IMG/VR virus record: IMGVR_UViG_3300046787_000373
Span: 1-21,265 of that record
Origin: a virus
Direction: 5' to 3' (one strand)
DNA: 21,265 nucleotides
How positions within the stretch are numbered: position 1 is the first letter of the stretch; each line of letters begins with the position of its first letter. The notes beneath the pieces were generated by a model. That model ran no database searches. It was given only the letters and a program-made list of their open reading frames with translations, and was not told the DNA's origin. Below are positions 8,277 through 14,828 of this stretch, one piece after another. Both the position numbers and the translations under genes were made by a program.

Positions 8277-8789
8277 ATGGACAATAAATTACCTATAACC
8301 AGATTATCTAAATTCCTTTCACAGGACGACTTTGACTTGAATATTCAAATAGGTCAAGAGTACCTTCATGGGGATTTGAACATGAAACTTGTGTTATATC
8401 GAGTTGATAGACAAAAGACGGATATTGATTCAGTTTACGCTGAAGTAGGTTCGGACGCAATTAAATATTTTCCACCTATTGAGTTTAATGGTTTGGTTAA
8501 AATTGAGGAACCTAAAAACAATTCATATAAAGGAGGAATACTTCGTTATAATGAACCGGGTAATATGATTTTATCGGTTTACATTAAACATTTAGAAGAG
8601 TTAAAGATTGATATTCGATATGGTGATTATATTGGATATCCTGAATCTGAAACAAAAACAAGATTTTACACGGTAACGAATGACGGGAAAGTTACCTCAG
8701 ACAATAAACATAATATGTTTGGATATAAACCATATTATAGATCAATAACTTGTGCACCAATACAAGACGCAGAATTTAGAGGAGTATAA
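8277..8789 (+). CDS. Virion neck/head-completion protein, possibly gp14-like
   Basis: A 170-residue soluble protein. The most characteristic part is YGDYIGYPE (115-123) followed by a strand RFYTVTNDGKV and a C-terminal KPYYRSITCAPIQ segment; T4 gp14 has a comparable 'GD.i.fp....f.i..v' stretch. Position supports this: the next gene is gp15-like and then comes the sheath, as in T4 (13-14-15-18-19). It is shorter than T4 gp14 (about 256 residues), so a distinct head-tail joining protein is also possible. The start ATGG lies five bases after TATTTATT. The following gene starts two bases after its stop, suggesting one transcript. Confidence 0.4.
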   Translation: MDNKLPITRLSKFLSQDDFDLNIQIGQEYLHGDLNMKLVLYRVDRQKTDIDSVYAEVGSDAIKYFPPIEFNGLVKIEEPKNNSYKGGILRYNEPGNMILSVYIKHLEELKIDIRYGDYIGYPESETKTRFYTVTNDGKVTSDNKHNMFGYKPYYRSITCAPIQDAEFRGV

Positions 8790-8791
8790 AA

Positions 8792-10027
8792 ATGGGAATA
8801 CCTAAAAGAAAAAACAATATATCAGTTTATCTTGATAAAGATTTAACTGAGAGAAGACAAGAGTTATTAGATAAAATAACGAAATCTGACACGAACCTAC
8901 CCGACTCAATTTTACACGATGACTTGGATATGGGATTATTGGATTATGTTAAAAATAATTTTCAAGTTGTTAGTGAGGGAAAAACCATTCCTGTAATTAA
9001 TAAAATATTGACCATACAAAGATGGGGAGAGTTCTCGAATAATTGGGAATTCGTTGACGACGACGGGAATATGCAATTACCGTTTATTGCGGTGATAAGA
9101 AAACCTGATGTACAACCGGGAACAAATCCGTCAATACAAAGAACGGTCCCTGATAGACATCAATTCTTTTATGCTTCTGTACCAACATGGAACGGAACAC
9201 AAATGGGTGCTGACATTTATAAAATACCTCAACCCGTACCTGTAGATATTAGTTACGACGTAACAATCATATGTAATAAGTTTAGAGATTTAAATCGTTT
9301 CAATAAAAAAGTACTACAAAATTTCTCATCAAGACAAGATTATACAATGGTGAAAGGTCACTATATTCCAATCGTTTTAGATTCAATTGACGATAATAGT
9401 CCTATCGACACTATTGACGGTCGTAGATTTTACAGTCAGAATTATAAATTCACGATGTTAGGTTTTTTAATAGACTCAGAAGAATTTGAAGTTAAACCTG
9501 CTGTTAGTAGATTTTTCTTAATGAATGAATTTATAAAAGACAATAACTACGCTAAAAAATTCATTAATAAAGATGTTGACGTTACATTAATGACATTCAC
9601 ATCAGAGAACAATCAAACGACGTTTAGTGTTGGTGAAACTATTGGTATTTTATTTAGTGTTTCAGTTGATGGTCAAATTGTAATTCCCGATGTTAACTAT
9701 TTTCATGTCGCATATACGTCAAAGATAACATTTAATAACCCATTACCTGATGGAAGTATTGTTATAATATCATATTATAAAGGTAAAACAAATGCTGTAG
9801 TTGATAACTATGGTAAAATTCTCCAAATTTCTAGAGAAAGTTACACTTATAGTGGTGGTCCGGTTACATTTACCACAACAAACGAACTTACAAACATTAT
9901 TTGTGTTGACGTGAATGGTTTGGTTGAAACGGAAGGTGAGGGATTTGAAATTTCGGGAAGACAGGAATTTACATTATTAGGTATTCCCGGTATTGGGTCA
10001 TCAGTTAATATAACTTATTTATATTAA
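8792..10027 (+). CDS. Tail terminator / sheath-stabilising protein, gp15-like, with C-terminal repeat domains
   Basis: A 411-residue structural protein. Residues about 60-240 follow the T4 gp15 plan: KTIPVINKILTIQRW, a loop, then IPQPVPVDISYDVTIICNKF (145-164), where gp15 has a 'P.P..i.Yelsi.t.y' segment, then a helix and YIPIVLDSID and FTMLGFLID strands. gp15 caps the finished tail and joins it to the neck. T4 gp15 has about 272 residues; the extra C-terminal part holds two similar units of ~54 residues, at 276-329 (VSVDGQIVIPDVNYF ... GSIVIISYY) and 358-411 (VDVNGLVETEGEGF ... GSSVNITYL). These look like small beta domains common in phage appendages. The SD-like GGAG at 8779 is within the upstream coding sequence and may be fortuitous. 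The stop overlaps the convergent regulator gene by 4 bases. Confidence 0.6.
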   Translation: MGIPKRKNNISVYLDKDLTERRQELLDKITKSDTNLPDSILHDDLDMGLLDYVKNNFQVVSEGKTIPVINKILTIQRWGEFSNNWEFVDDDGNMQLPFIAVIRKPDVQPGTNPSIQRTVPDRHQFFYASVPTWNGTQMGADIYKIPQPVPVDISYDVTIICNKFRDLNRFNKKVLQNFSSRQDYTMVKGHYIPIVLDSIDDNSPIDTIDGRRFYSQNYKFTMLGFLIDSEEFEVKPAVSRFFLMNEFIKDNNYAKKFINKDVDVTLMTFTSENNQTTFSVGETIGILFSVSVDGQIVIPDVNYFHVAYTSKITFNNPLPDGSIVIISYYKGKTNAVVDNYGKILQISRESYTYSGGPVTFTTTNELTNIICVDVNGLVETEGEGFEISGRQEFTLLGIPGIGSSVNITYLY

Positions 10028-10182
10028 TCTTCACCGTATAGGTCCTTTTTTTTTGGTTTTGTGAGTTCTTCTATAAATTTTTCTAAAACTTTATAAATCT
10101 TCAGTCCATTTTTTTCACAATGGGTTTTTAACATCTCATGATGTTTTTCACTGATTTTCACGTTTTTGGTTTTATTTTCCAT
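10024..10182 (-). CDS. Small ribbon-helix-helix (Arc/CopG-type) transcription regulator
   Basis: A 52-residue protein from the ATGG at 10182 (MENKTKNVKISEKHH). A longer in-frame version from 10206 was rejected because it adds a hydrophobic MYLFLSLY and overlaps the repeat array. It has the ribbon-helix-helix layout: a short strand KTKNVKIS (4-11), helix A EKHHEMLKTHCEKNG (12-26), a turn, helix B KIYKVLEKFIEELTK (28-42), and a basic tail KPKKK. Such proteins bind DNA as dimers, inserting the strand in the major groove at short repeats. The spacer upstream, shared with the tail sheath gene, holds phased AAGATA repeats that could be its operator, suggesting autoregulation and control of the sheath gene. 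The gene is monocistronic. Confidence 0.6.
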   Translation of the reverse strand: MENKTKNVKISEKHHEMLKTHCEKNGLKIYKVLEKFIEELTKPKKKDLYGED

Positions 10183-10187
10183 ATATA

Positions 10188-10229
10188 AAGATAAAAAAAG
10201 ATACAAAAGGATAAAATACTATCTTTTTT
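10188..10229. promoter_or_regulatory. Phased AAGATA array, candidate operator for the ribbon-helix-helix protein
   Basis: AAGATA at 10188 and 10198 and AGGATA at 10208 are spaced exactly ten bases apart, one helical turn, followed by the inverted copy TATCTT at 10220-10225. The outer parts form a perfect 10-bp inverted repeat, AAAAAAGATA (10194-10203) and TATCTTTTTT (10220-10229). The array begins six bases upstream of the regulator start. Binding by the adjacent regulator is inferred. Confidence 0.45.
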
Positions 10230-10244
10230 AAGAAATGTACGGAA

Positions 10245-10265
10245 ATCTTTGCTAAAAACAAAGAT
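10245..10265. promoter_or_regulatory. Inverted repeat abutting the sheath gene promoter motif
   Basis: ATCTTTG, seven bases, CAAAGAT is a perfect 7-bp inverted repeat. Its right arm overlaps an AAGATA (10261-10266) and touches the TATTTATA at 10265-10272, so a bound protein would sit on the promoter-like motif. It shares the AAGAT core with the array at 10188-10229, suggesting the same protein recognises both. It could alternatively act as a small RNA hairpin. Confidence 0.4.
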
Positions 10266-10272
10266 ATTTATA
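10265..10272 (+). promoter_or_regulatory. TATTTATA motif, candidate phage promoter of the sheath gene
   Basis: TATTTATA lies 36 bases before the ATG. The tail tube gene has the same motif at nearly the same distance (38 bases), and both leaders are A-rich and G-poor and end at ATGGCA. As these two genes encode the most abundant tail proteins, a shared strong late promoter and leader is plausible. No experimental anchor. Confidence 0.4.
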
Positions 10273-10308
10273 AAATAAGTAATAAAATAATTAACCAAAC
10301 AACAATCG

Positions 10309-13158
10309 ATGGCAAATTCAAACAGAGTATTCGTTTCTCCAGGTGTCTACACATCAGAGAAGGATCTAACATTCGTAGCTCAAAGTGTTGGAGTTACAAC
10401 ATTAGGTTTAGTTGGTGAGACACTAAAAGGTCCCGCTTTCGAACCAATTTTAATTTCAAATTTTGACGAATTCAAAACATATTTTGGAGGTACATCACCT
10501 GAAAAGGACGGTGCCAATAACCCAAAATATGAATTAGCTTATGTGGCTAAATCATATCTTCAGGAGTCAAACCAACTATTCGTAACAAGAGTACTTGGAC
10601 TTACAGGATATAAACCAGTGAAAACATTCGGTATTAAAACTTTAGGAGGTGTTAACGTTGACTTAGTGTCAGTTCCAACAACTACTACAGGTACAACCGA
10701 CCCAACTTCATCTGCAACAATAACAGGAAGTACATTCTTTTCAGATTTAACAGGTAAAACCGCATCTGACGGTTTAACTATACCTGAAAGTATTGTATCA
10801 GGTACATATTCTCATAACGATTGGTTTGCAATTGGAGTTGTACCAACTTCATCAACAAGTGGTTTAACAGGTACAGAATTAATTTCTCCATTTAGTGGTA
10901 AAGTTTCTTCTGAAACAAATAACGGTAAAGAATGGTACAACACCTTCTTCACTAAAACAGGAGCAACTGATGCATCTATTGATGGTGTTTATTCATATTT
11001 GTTTGTTTACTCAACAGGTACAACTTCGTTTAGTACAACAAGATTTAAATACGGTGCAACATTAAACACAAATTATTCTGACGTTGTAGTTGCTGCATTG
11101 AGACCAAGAGGACATTATCAAGGTGAAACATTATCAATTGAAGTAACTGGTAATACAAGTTTCAGTTTAAGAGATGTAACGGGCATTGAATCTAACCCAA
11201 TGGGTGAATTCGTTATTAACGTAACAGGAACAACAGGTGGAGCAAAAGAATATACATGTTCATTAGATTCTACTTCAACAAAATACATTAACAAAGTTTT
11301 AGGTACAGAAGTGTTTGATAAAGGATATTCTGAATATCCAATTTATGCACATGAGGTATATCCTAACTTGGTTTCTTCAGCATTTAAAAGTGGAGAAATT
11401 AGAGGACTAAGTTTAACTCCTGTTTATAATAGTGAAGGTGACAACTTTAAAAAAGGTTGGGACACTACATTATCTCCAATGGTAGTTTCTGAAGTTCGAG
11501 GTGGGTCTGTTGCGGATTTATTTGAAGTAATTACTATTTCAGATGGTAACGCTGCTAACGTACAAGTTAAAGTTATGGTACAAAACATTAACATTGAAAC
11601 TGGTGAGTTTGATGTGTTAGTTAGAGATTTTAACGACACGGACGAAAATCAAGTTATTCTTGAGAAATTCACAAGATGTACTATGAATCCAGATTTACCG
11701 GGTTACGTTGCTAGAAAAATAGGTACAGCTGATGGAGAATTCCAATTAAATTCAAAATACATCATGTTAAACTTAGCGGAAAACGCGCCATCAGATGCGT
11801 TCCCTGCCGGTTTTAAAGGATTTATTAGTTCACAATTATCAGGTTCAACAACTTTAGGTAGTTTGGTTTACAAAACTGAATACTTCGACGCTGGTGATAC
11901 CATATACTATGACGCTGACGGTACACCTGTTTTAACAAACGGTGATAAAGTTAAGAGAGTATCATTAGGTCTTTCAAGTCAAGTAGGTTCACAATTTGAC
12001 GCTGACGTGTTTAAATTTAAAGGAACAGGTGCAACATTGAATACGTTTGGTTTCCACTTATCAGTTAACGCTGATGATATTGTTGATGTTAATAATAATA
12101 ACATTTATAAAACAACACCTTACGATTTAGAAGGAACAGATAAAGGTAAATTAGATAATATCAATTTCCGTAAATTTACATTCGCAGTTTGTGGTGGATT
12201 TGACGGTTTTGATATCTACAGAAATGTTAAAACATACGGAGATGGTTACATCTTTGGTAAAACAACATATAATGCGAGTGGATTATTTAGTTCAACTGTA
12301 GGAAACTCTGACTATTATGCTTACTTACAAGGTATTAATACTTTCTCTAACCCTGAAGCTATCGATATTAACGTATTCGCAACTCCGGGTATTAACTTTA
12401 TGGACCATAGTTCATTGACTTCACAAGCAATTGATATGGTTGAGAACGATAGAGCAGATTCACTTTATATCATTGGAGCACCTAACGTAGACACTGCGGA
12501 TGACGTTGTGAATAGTTTAGATGTTGTTTCATTAGATACTAACTACTCAGCAACATATTGGCCTTGGATTCAAGTTAGAGATACGGACAATGCAACACAA
12601 TTATATATTCCACCAACAGGTGAAGTATTGAAAAACATTGCGTTAACCGATAACGTTTCTTACCCATGGTTTGCAGTAGCGGGTTACTCAAGAGGTTTAG
12701 TAAACGCAATCAAAGCTAAAAAGAAGTTAACTCTTGATGAAAGAGATGAACTTTACAAAAACAGAATTAACCCAATTGCAACTTTCTCTGATACAGGTAC
12801 TATTATCTGGGGTAACAAAACGTTACAAGTTAGAGAATCTGCACTTGATAGAATCAACGTAAGAAGATTATTATTAAGAGCAAGAAAATTAATTTCAGCA
12901 GTGGCGGTAAGATTATTGTTTGAACAAAATGATGACCAAGTAAGACAAGAATTCTTGAGATTGGTTAATCCAATTCTTGAATCAATTAAGAAAGAAAGAG
13001 GTTTATTTGAATTTAAAGTTACAGTTTCTAACGACCCTGAAGACATCGATGCAAATACACTTAGAGGTAAAATCTACGTGAAACCAACTCGTTCTCTTGA
13101 ATTTATTGATTTAGAGTTCGTAATTACTCCAACAGGAGCTTCATTTGAGAACATTTAA
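10309..13158 (+). CDS. Tail sheath protein (T4 gp18-like), enlarged
   Basis: A 949-residue contractile sheath subunit. The N-terminus has the sheath signature VFVSPGVYTSEKD (7-19). The C-terminal ~250 residues match the T4 gp18 core: YIIGAPNV (720-727), PWFAVAGYSRGLVNA, LTLDERDELYKNRINPI, DRINVRRL (847-854), a VRLLFEQNDD helix region, and IYVKPTRSLEFIDLEFV (from 922), which forms the inter-subunit strand. Subunits polymerise around the tube and contract to drive injection. T4 gp18 has 659 residues; the extra length is in the middle (about 100-690), rich in Thr, Ser and Gly, probably outward-facing decoration. It has its own TATTTATA leader upstream and a strong terminator 17 bases downstream, so it is likely monocistronic and highly expressed. 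Confidence 0.93.
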   Translation: MANSNRVFVSPGVYTSEKDLTFVAQSVGVTTLGLVGETLKGPAFEPILISNFDEFKTYFGGTSPEKDGANNPKYELAYVAKSYLQESNQLFVTRVLGLTGYKPVKTFGIKTLGGVNVDLVSVPTTTTGTTDPTSSATITGSTFFSDLTGKTASDGLTIPESIVSGTYSHNDWFAIGVVPTSSTSGLTGTELISPFSGKVSSETNNGKEWYNTFFTKTGATDASIDGVYSYLFVYSTGTTSFSTTRFKYGATLNTNYSDVVVAALRPRGHYQGETLSIEVTGNTSFSLRDVTGIESNPMGEFVINVTGTTGGAKEYTCSLDSTSTKYINKVLGTEVFDKGYSEYPIYAHEVYPNLVSSAFKSGEIRGLSLTPVYNSEGDNFKKGWDTTLSPMVVSEVRGGSVADLFEVITISDGNAANVQVKVMVQNINIETGEFDVLVRDFNDTDENQVILEKFTRCTMNPDLPGYVARKIGTADGEFQLNSKYIMLNLAENAPSDAFPAGFKGFISSQLSGSTTLGSLVYKTEYFDAGDTIYYDADGTPVLTNGDKVKRVSLGLSSQVGSQFDADVFKFKGTGATLNTFGFHLSVNADDIVDVNNNNIYKTTPYDLEGTDKGKLDNINFRKFTFAVCGGFDGFDIYRNVKTYGDGYIFGKTTYNASGLFSSTVGNSDYYAYLQGINTFSNPEAIDINVFATPGINFMDHSSLTSQAIDMVENDRADSLYIIGAPNVDTADDVVNSLDVVSLDTNYSATYWPWIQVRDTDNATQLYIPPTGEVLKNIALTDNVSYPWFAVAGYSRGLVNAIKAKKKLTLDERDELYKNRINPIATFSDTGTIIWGNKTLQVRESALDRINVRRLLLRARKLISAVAVRLLFEQNDDQVRQEFLRLVNPILESIKKERGLFEFKVTVSNDPEDIDANTLRGKIYVKPTRSLEFIDLEFVITPTGASFENI

Positions 13159-13174
13159 TCTGAAATAAGAATGG

Positions 13175-13208
13175 AAAAAAAGGATTGTAGAAATACAGTC
13201 CTTTTTTT
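13175..13208. terminator. Intrinsic terminator after the sheath gene (bidirectional in form)
   Basis: The stem GGATTGTA (13182-13189) pairs with TACAGTCC (13194-13201) around a GAAA tetraloop with one G-T pair. Seven A's precede and seven T's follow, so the stem can extend to 15 bp and would also work on the other strand. It lies 17 bases after the sheath stop. Confidence 0.85.
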
Positions 13209-13209
13209 A

Positions 13210-13225
13210 TGTTCCATGTAGAACA
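13210..13225. repeat. parS-like palindrome TGTTCCATGTAGAACA
   Basis: The sequence matches the bacterial parS form TGTTCCACGTGGAACA at 14 of 16 positions; the outer TGTTC and GAACA arms are perfect and the two differences are in the core. It starts two bases after the terminator T-run. Whether ParB binds it is unknown; the altered CACGTG core argues for weak or no binding. Confidence 0.3.
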
Positions 13226-13257
13226 AAAAAAATATAACAATTTTATTTTTTTATTGC

Positions 13258-13345
13258 CCAGTATACTGGAACTAGATATACTAGTATTTATATTATATAA
13301 TAAAAAATTACTAGAAATATTATTTATACTGGAACTGGATACTGG
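13258..13345. repeat. Palindrome and direct-repeat cluster between sheath and tube genes
   Basis: CCAGTATACTGG (13258-13269) is a perfect 12-bp palindrome. It overlaps the first of two 17-bp direct repeats: TATACTGGAACTAGATA (13262-13278) and TATACTGGAACTGGATA (13325-13341), 16 of 17 identical and 63 bases apart start to start. Each copy is part of a set of three ACT(A/G)G boxes (13265, 13271, 13280; 13328, 13334, 13341), with another ACTAG at 13310. ACTAG-ATATA-CTAGT (13271-13285) is a further inverted repeat. The gene-free stretch 13159-13470 holds otherwise only the terminator, the parS-like site and the promoter motif. The cluster looks like protein-binding sites or a folded RNA; no known element is recognised. 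Confidence 0.55.
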
Positions 13346-13424
13346 AGGAATTTGTAAAAAACTACGAAAAATAATTGATAAAATCAAGTTTTACCCGAAA
13401 ATAAATTAATTTCTATTTCAGATA

Positions 13425-13432
13425 TATTTATA
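13425..13432 (+). promoter_or_regulatory. TATTTATA motif, candidate phage promoter of the tube gene
   Basis: TATTTATA, preceded by GATA, lies 38 bases before the tail tube ATG, as in the sheath gene leader. The leader is A-rich and almost free of G and of any Shine-Dalgarno. A second AT element, TATAAAATA, occurs at 13438-13446 and could be the true promoter box instead. Confidence 0.4.
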
Positions 13433-13470
13433 AGAAGTATAAAATAACAAAAAAATTTAACAAATACAAA

Positions 13471-13959
13471 ATGGCAGATTTACTAATGAAAATGCCGGTT
13501 CCTTACGAACCGAAAAGAGTTAACAGATTTATCGTTAGATTCCCATCATCTTTGGGTATCAACGAATGGTACGTAACTTCAGCGGCTAGACCGAGTGCAA
13601 AGATTAATTCAGTTGCAATTCCTTTCTTGAATACTTCAACTTACGTTGCTGGTAGATTCGAATGGAATGAAATAAGAATGACATTCAAAGACCCAATTGG
13701 TCCTTCAGCTTCTCAAGCTTTAATGGAATGGTTCCGTTTACACGCAGAATCAGTAACAGGTAGAATGGGATATGCTGCTGGATACAAAAAAGACATTGAA
13801 CTTGAAATGTTAGACCCAACAGGTGTTGTAGTTGAGAAATGGATTCTTCAAGGAACTTTCATTACTGACTTGAACTTCAACGAATTGGACTATTCAAGAG
13901 ACGATTTAGCATCTATCACATGTTCATTAAGAATGGATAGATGTATCCAAGTATTCTAA
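13471..13959 (+). CDS. Tail tube protein (T4 gp19-like)
   Basis: A 162-residue protein, essentially the length of T4 gp19 (163). It shows the tube-protein plan: an N-terminal arm, the strand NRFIVRFP (18-25), INEWYVTSAARPSAKIN (30-46) where gp19 homologues have a 'W.v..a..Ps' strand, WNEIRMTFKDP (65-75), a helix ALMEWFRLHAES (83-94), and C-terminal strands KDIELEMLDPTG, EKWILQGTFITDLNF and DLASITCSLRMD. Hexameric rings of this protein form the tube inside the sheath, through which DNA passes. It lies just after the sheath gene as in T4, but with its own promoter motif and terminator, which suits separate high-level expression. Confidence 0.92.
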   Translation: MADLLMKMPVPYEPKRVNRFIVRFPSSLGINEWYVTSAARPSAKINSVAIPFLNTSTYVAGRFEWNEIRMTFKDPIGPSASQALMEWFRLHAESVTGRMGYAAGYKKDIELEMLDPTGVVVEKWILQGTFITDLNFNELDYSRDDLASITCSLRMDRCIQVF

Positions 13960-13979
13960 TATACAAATTTTTTCATATT

Positions 13980-14030
13980 AAAACCAATAACCAAATTAGT
14001 AAATCTGTCTAATGGGTTGTTGGTTTTTTT
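13980..14030 (+). terminator. Intrinsic terminator after the tube gene
   Basis: AAAACCAATAACC (13980-13992) pairs with GGTTGTTGGTTTT (14015-14027) with one G-T pair. After a small internal loop, ATTAG (13995-13999) pairs with CTAAT (14009-14013) around a nine-base loop. A run of seven T's ends at 14030. It lies 20 bases after the tube stop. Confidence 0.85.
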
Positions 14031-14068
14031 ATTTTCCATAAACTTTACTTTCAAATAGTTATAGTTTA

Positions 14069-14076
14069 AATTTATA
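14069..14076 (+). promoter_or_regulatory. TATTTATA-like motif at the gp26-like gene start
   Basis: AATTTATA matches TATTTATA at 7 of 8 positions and ends two bases before the ATG at 14079. A terminator lies 49 bases upstream of this ATG, so this gene needs its own promoter in 14031-14078. A classic -10 box so close to the start would give a leaderless transcript or one lacking the ATG, so the motif may instead serve translation. Confidence 0.25.
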
Positions 14077-14078
14077 TT

Positions 14079-14828
14079 ATGGAAGAATTTAGATTAGACC
14101 CCTCAATCGCTTACGATGTGGTCGTATTACCAACAAAAGGTATACATTATAAAAATAGAAAAAAATCTGTAAGAGTTGCCTATCTAACGGCATCCGATGA
14201 AAACATCCTATCTTCACCTAGCTTAATTGCAACGGGAACGGTAGTTGATGAACTACTAAAAAGAAAAATCTTAGACAAGGACCTACCAATTGATGAAATT
14301 GTTGAGGAAGATCGTCAAGCGATTTTAATCTTTTTAAGAAACACTGCATTTGGTTCTGAGTATAAAATTAGTGCCCTTGACCCAAAAACTGATAAAACAT
14401 TTTCATTTGAAATTGATTTAAGTGAAATTAAAGTAAAAGATTTCAATTTAACTGAAGACTCAAACGGTGAATATTCATACTATTTGGAAAAAAGTAAAGT
14501 TGAGATTTCATTTACGTTTTTAACTTTAACACAAGAAAAAGAAATTGATTCAATTAAAAAAAGTTGGAACGGTATCGGTGTTGCTCCTATTGTAACGAAA
14601 CAACTTGAAATGATGATTAAATCAGTAGGGGGGAATAGAGATTTATTAACTATTCGTAATTTTGTTGAAAACCTACCAATTAAAGATTCTCAAGATTTTA
14701 AAAAATTTATTAACGATAATAAACCGGGGTTGGATTTAACCCAAACTATTGAAACCCCGTCCGGAGAGACTATCCAAGTTGAAATTGGATTCGGGGTTGA
14801 GTTTTTTCGTCCTTTCTACGGATTATAA
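14079..14828 (+). CDS. gp26-like baseplate hub / tail-assembly chaperone protein
   Basis: A 249-residue soluble protein resembling the T4 gp26 baseplate family: LPTKGIHYKN (17-26), YLTASDENIL (35-44), a helix with VVDELLKRKI, EEDRQAILIFLRNTAFG (76-92), and an acidic EIDLSEIKVKDF segment. It lies between tube and tape-measure genes, where contractile and siphoviral tails encode an assembly chaperone in two lengths by frameshifting. The last 80 bases overlap a second open frame, and TTT TTT C at 14802-14808 sits seven codons before the stop (see the separate entry). The unshifted product ends EFFRPFYGL. The gp26 resemblance is by motif; the assembly role follows from position. Confidence 0.65.
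   Translation: MEEFRLDPSIAYDVVVLPTKGIHYKNRKKSVRVAYLTASDENILSSPSLIATGTVVDELLKRKILDKDLPIDEIVEEDRQAILIFLRNTAFGSEYKISALDPKTDKTFSFEIDLSEIKVKDFNLTEDSNGEYSYYLEKSKVEISFTFLTLTQEKEIDSIKKSWNGIGVAPIVTKQLEMMIKSVGGNRDLLTIRNFVENLPIKDSQDFKKFINDNKPGLDLTQTIETPSGETIQVEIGFGVEFFRPFYGL

Noticed and set aside
8779-8782. GGAG upstream of the gp15-like start as a Shine-Dalgarno
   Set aside because: It is part of the upstream coding sequence and no other gene in the window shows such a site; likely chance.
10183-10206. Eight-codon extension of the ribbon-helix-helix gene
   Set aside because: The added MYLFLSLY does not fit the family and lies on the repeat array; ATGG at 10182 matches other starts.
12753-13046. Minus-strand frame of 97 codons within the sheath gene
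   Set aside because: It is antisense to the most conserved part of the sheath core.
13124-13387. Minus-strand frame of 87 codons across the end of the sheath gene and the spacer
   Set aside because: It crosses the terminator and overlaps the conserved sheath C-terminus; its Ser/Ile-rich composition comes from reading AT-rich repeats.
13209-13409. Plus-strand frame of 66 codons starting MFHVEQKKY in the sheath-tube spacer
   Set aside because: It begins on the T-run of the terminator and the parS-like palindrome, is composed of AT-rich repeats, lacks a leader and resembles nothing; better read as non-coding.
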